Below are positions 63,715 through 64,000 of a stretch of DNA of 64,000 nt, in pieces; position 1 is the first letter of the stretch; each line of letters begins with the position of its first letter. Location of the stretch: positions 20,418,001-20,482,000 of the forward strand of contig NC_072801.1 of assembly GCF_028583425.1 (NCBI RefSeq), given 5' to 3'. The notes under the pieces were generated by a model, which made no database searches, was not told where the DNA came from, and worked only from the letters and a program-made list of their open reading frames with translations. The stretch comes from Eublepharis macularius (taxonomy: Eukaryota; Chordata; Lepidosauria; Squamata; Eublepharidae). Both the position numbers and the translations under genes were made by a program.

Positions 63715-64000
63715 CAGGGCTTATTTTCTGGGAAAAGAGGTGGTGGAACTCAGTGCTGGAACTCAGGACCGCACAATGACATCACTTTGGGTCAGCTGGA
63801 ACAAGGGGGGAGTTTTTTTTAAAGTTTAAATCGCCCTTGGCGAAAATGGTCACATGGCCGGTGGCCCCGCCCCCTGATCTCCAGACAGAGGGGAGTTTAG
63901 ATTGCCCTCTGCGCTGAGCAGCACACAGGGCAATCTAAACTCCCCTCTGTCTGGAGATCAGAGGGCGGGGCCACCAGCCATGTGACCATTTTCAAGAGGC
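63715..64000. mobile_element. hAT-like MITE, CAGGGC family, runs off the window
   Basis: Starts CAGGGCTTATTTTCTGGGAA, contains ACCGCACAATGACATCACTT and the hairpin CTCCAGACAGAGGGGAGTTT / AACTCCCCTCTGTCTGGAG. The right terminus lies outside. Confidence 0.9.

Noticed and set aside
63016-64000. Further upstream CRYM exons
   Set aside because: I looked for the expected TFYEDRGITSVVPSHQAT-like region on the minus strand and did not see it; the stretch holds CR1 and MITE sequence.

Overview
The window is nuclear DNA of a squamate reptile (a lizard; a gecko is possible but I cannot prove it). The call rests on vertebrate split genes with GT-AG introns and on repeats typical of squamates. These include many copies of the tRNA-headed Sauria-type SINE, a second tRNA-headed SINE with a GTAGTGGTTAAG head, CR1- and L1-like LINE pieces, and very many short non-autonomous DNA transposons. 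Over most of the window long open frames are chance; I support only three host genes.

Layout. (1) 0-4.7 kb: an old L1-like ORF2 fragment cut by a SINE, then SINEs and non-genic sequence. (2) 4.74-7.04 kb, + strand: a complete two-exon melanin-concentrating-hormone receptor (MCHR1-like GPCR), including a short first exon of 28 codons (4740-4824) that the obvious long reading frame misses. (3) 7-39 kb: intergenic sequence packed with transposons, many nested, plus a ~160-bp tandem array at 33.25-34.2 kb and a possible fossil LTR near 35-36 kb. (4) 39.9-46.1 kb, + strand: ANKS4B in two exons around a 4.9-kb intron. (5) 46.2-47.4 kb: a SINE / ~50-bp minisatellite / inverted-SINE composite just past the ANKS4B poly(A) signal. 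(6) 52.3-63.0 kb, minus strand: the last six coding exons of CRYM; its first exons lie beyond the right edge. ANKS4B and CRYM are convergent, as in human 16p12.2.

The genes do not form a pathway. ANKS4B is an ankyrin/SAM/PDZ-ligand scaffold of brush-border microvilli, CRYM is a ketimine reductase and thyroid-hormone-binding protein, and the receptor is a neuropeptide GPCR. Their linkage is informative: a region syntenic to human 16p12 carrying an MCHR1-like gene fits a 2R ohnolog of MCHR1 (22q13) that is absent at this site in human.

The most distinctive non-genic content is the DNA-transposon population, whose ends and target duplications can be read directly. Three hAT-like groups have 8-bp duplications (ends CAGGGCTTTTTTTC, TAGGGTTGCCAGC and some singletons). 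One family has GAGCCAAGC ends and 3-bp YWA duplications. One palindromic family has GGCC(G/A)TTTCCACAC ends and 3-bp duplications, and its two arms match each other within a copy while copies differ in their cores. A single retro-insertion with a 14-bp target duplication and a perfect 47-bp snap-back hairpin (36924-37141) is the strangest individual object.
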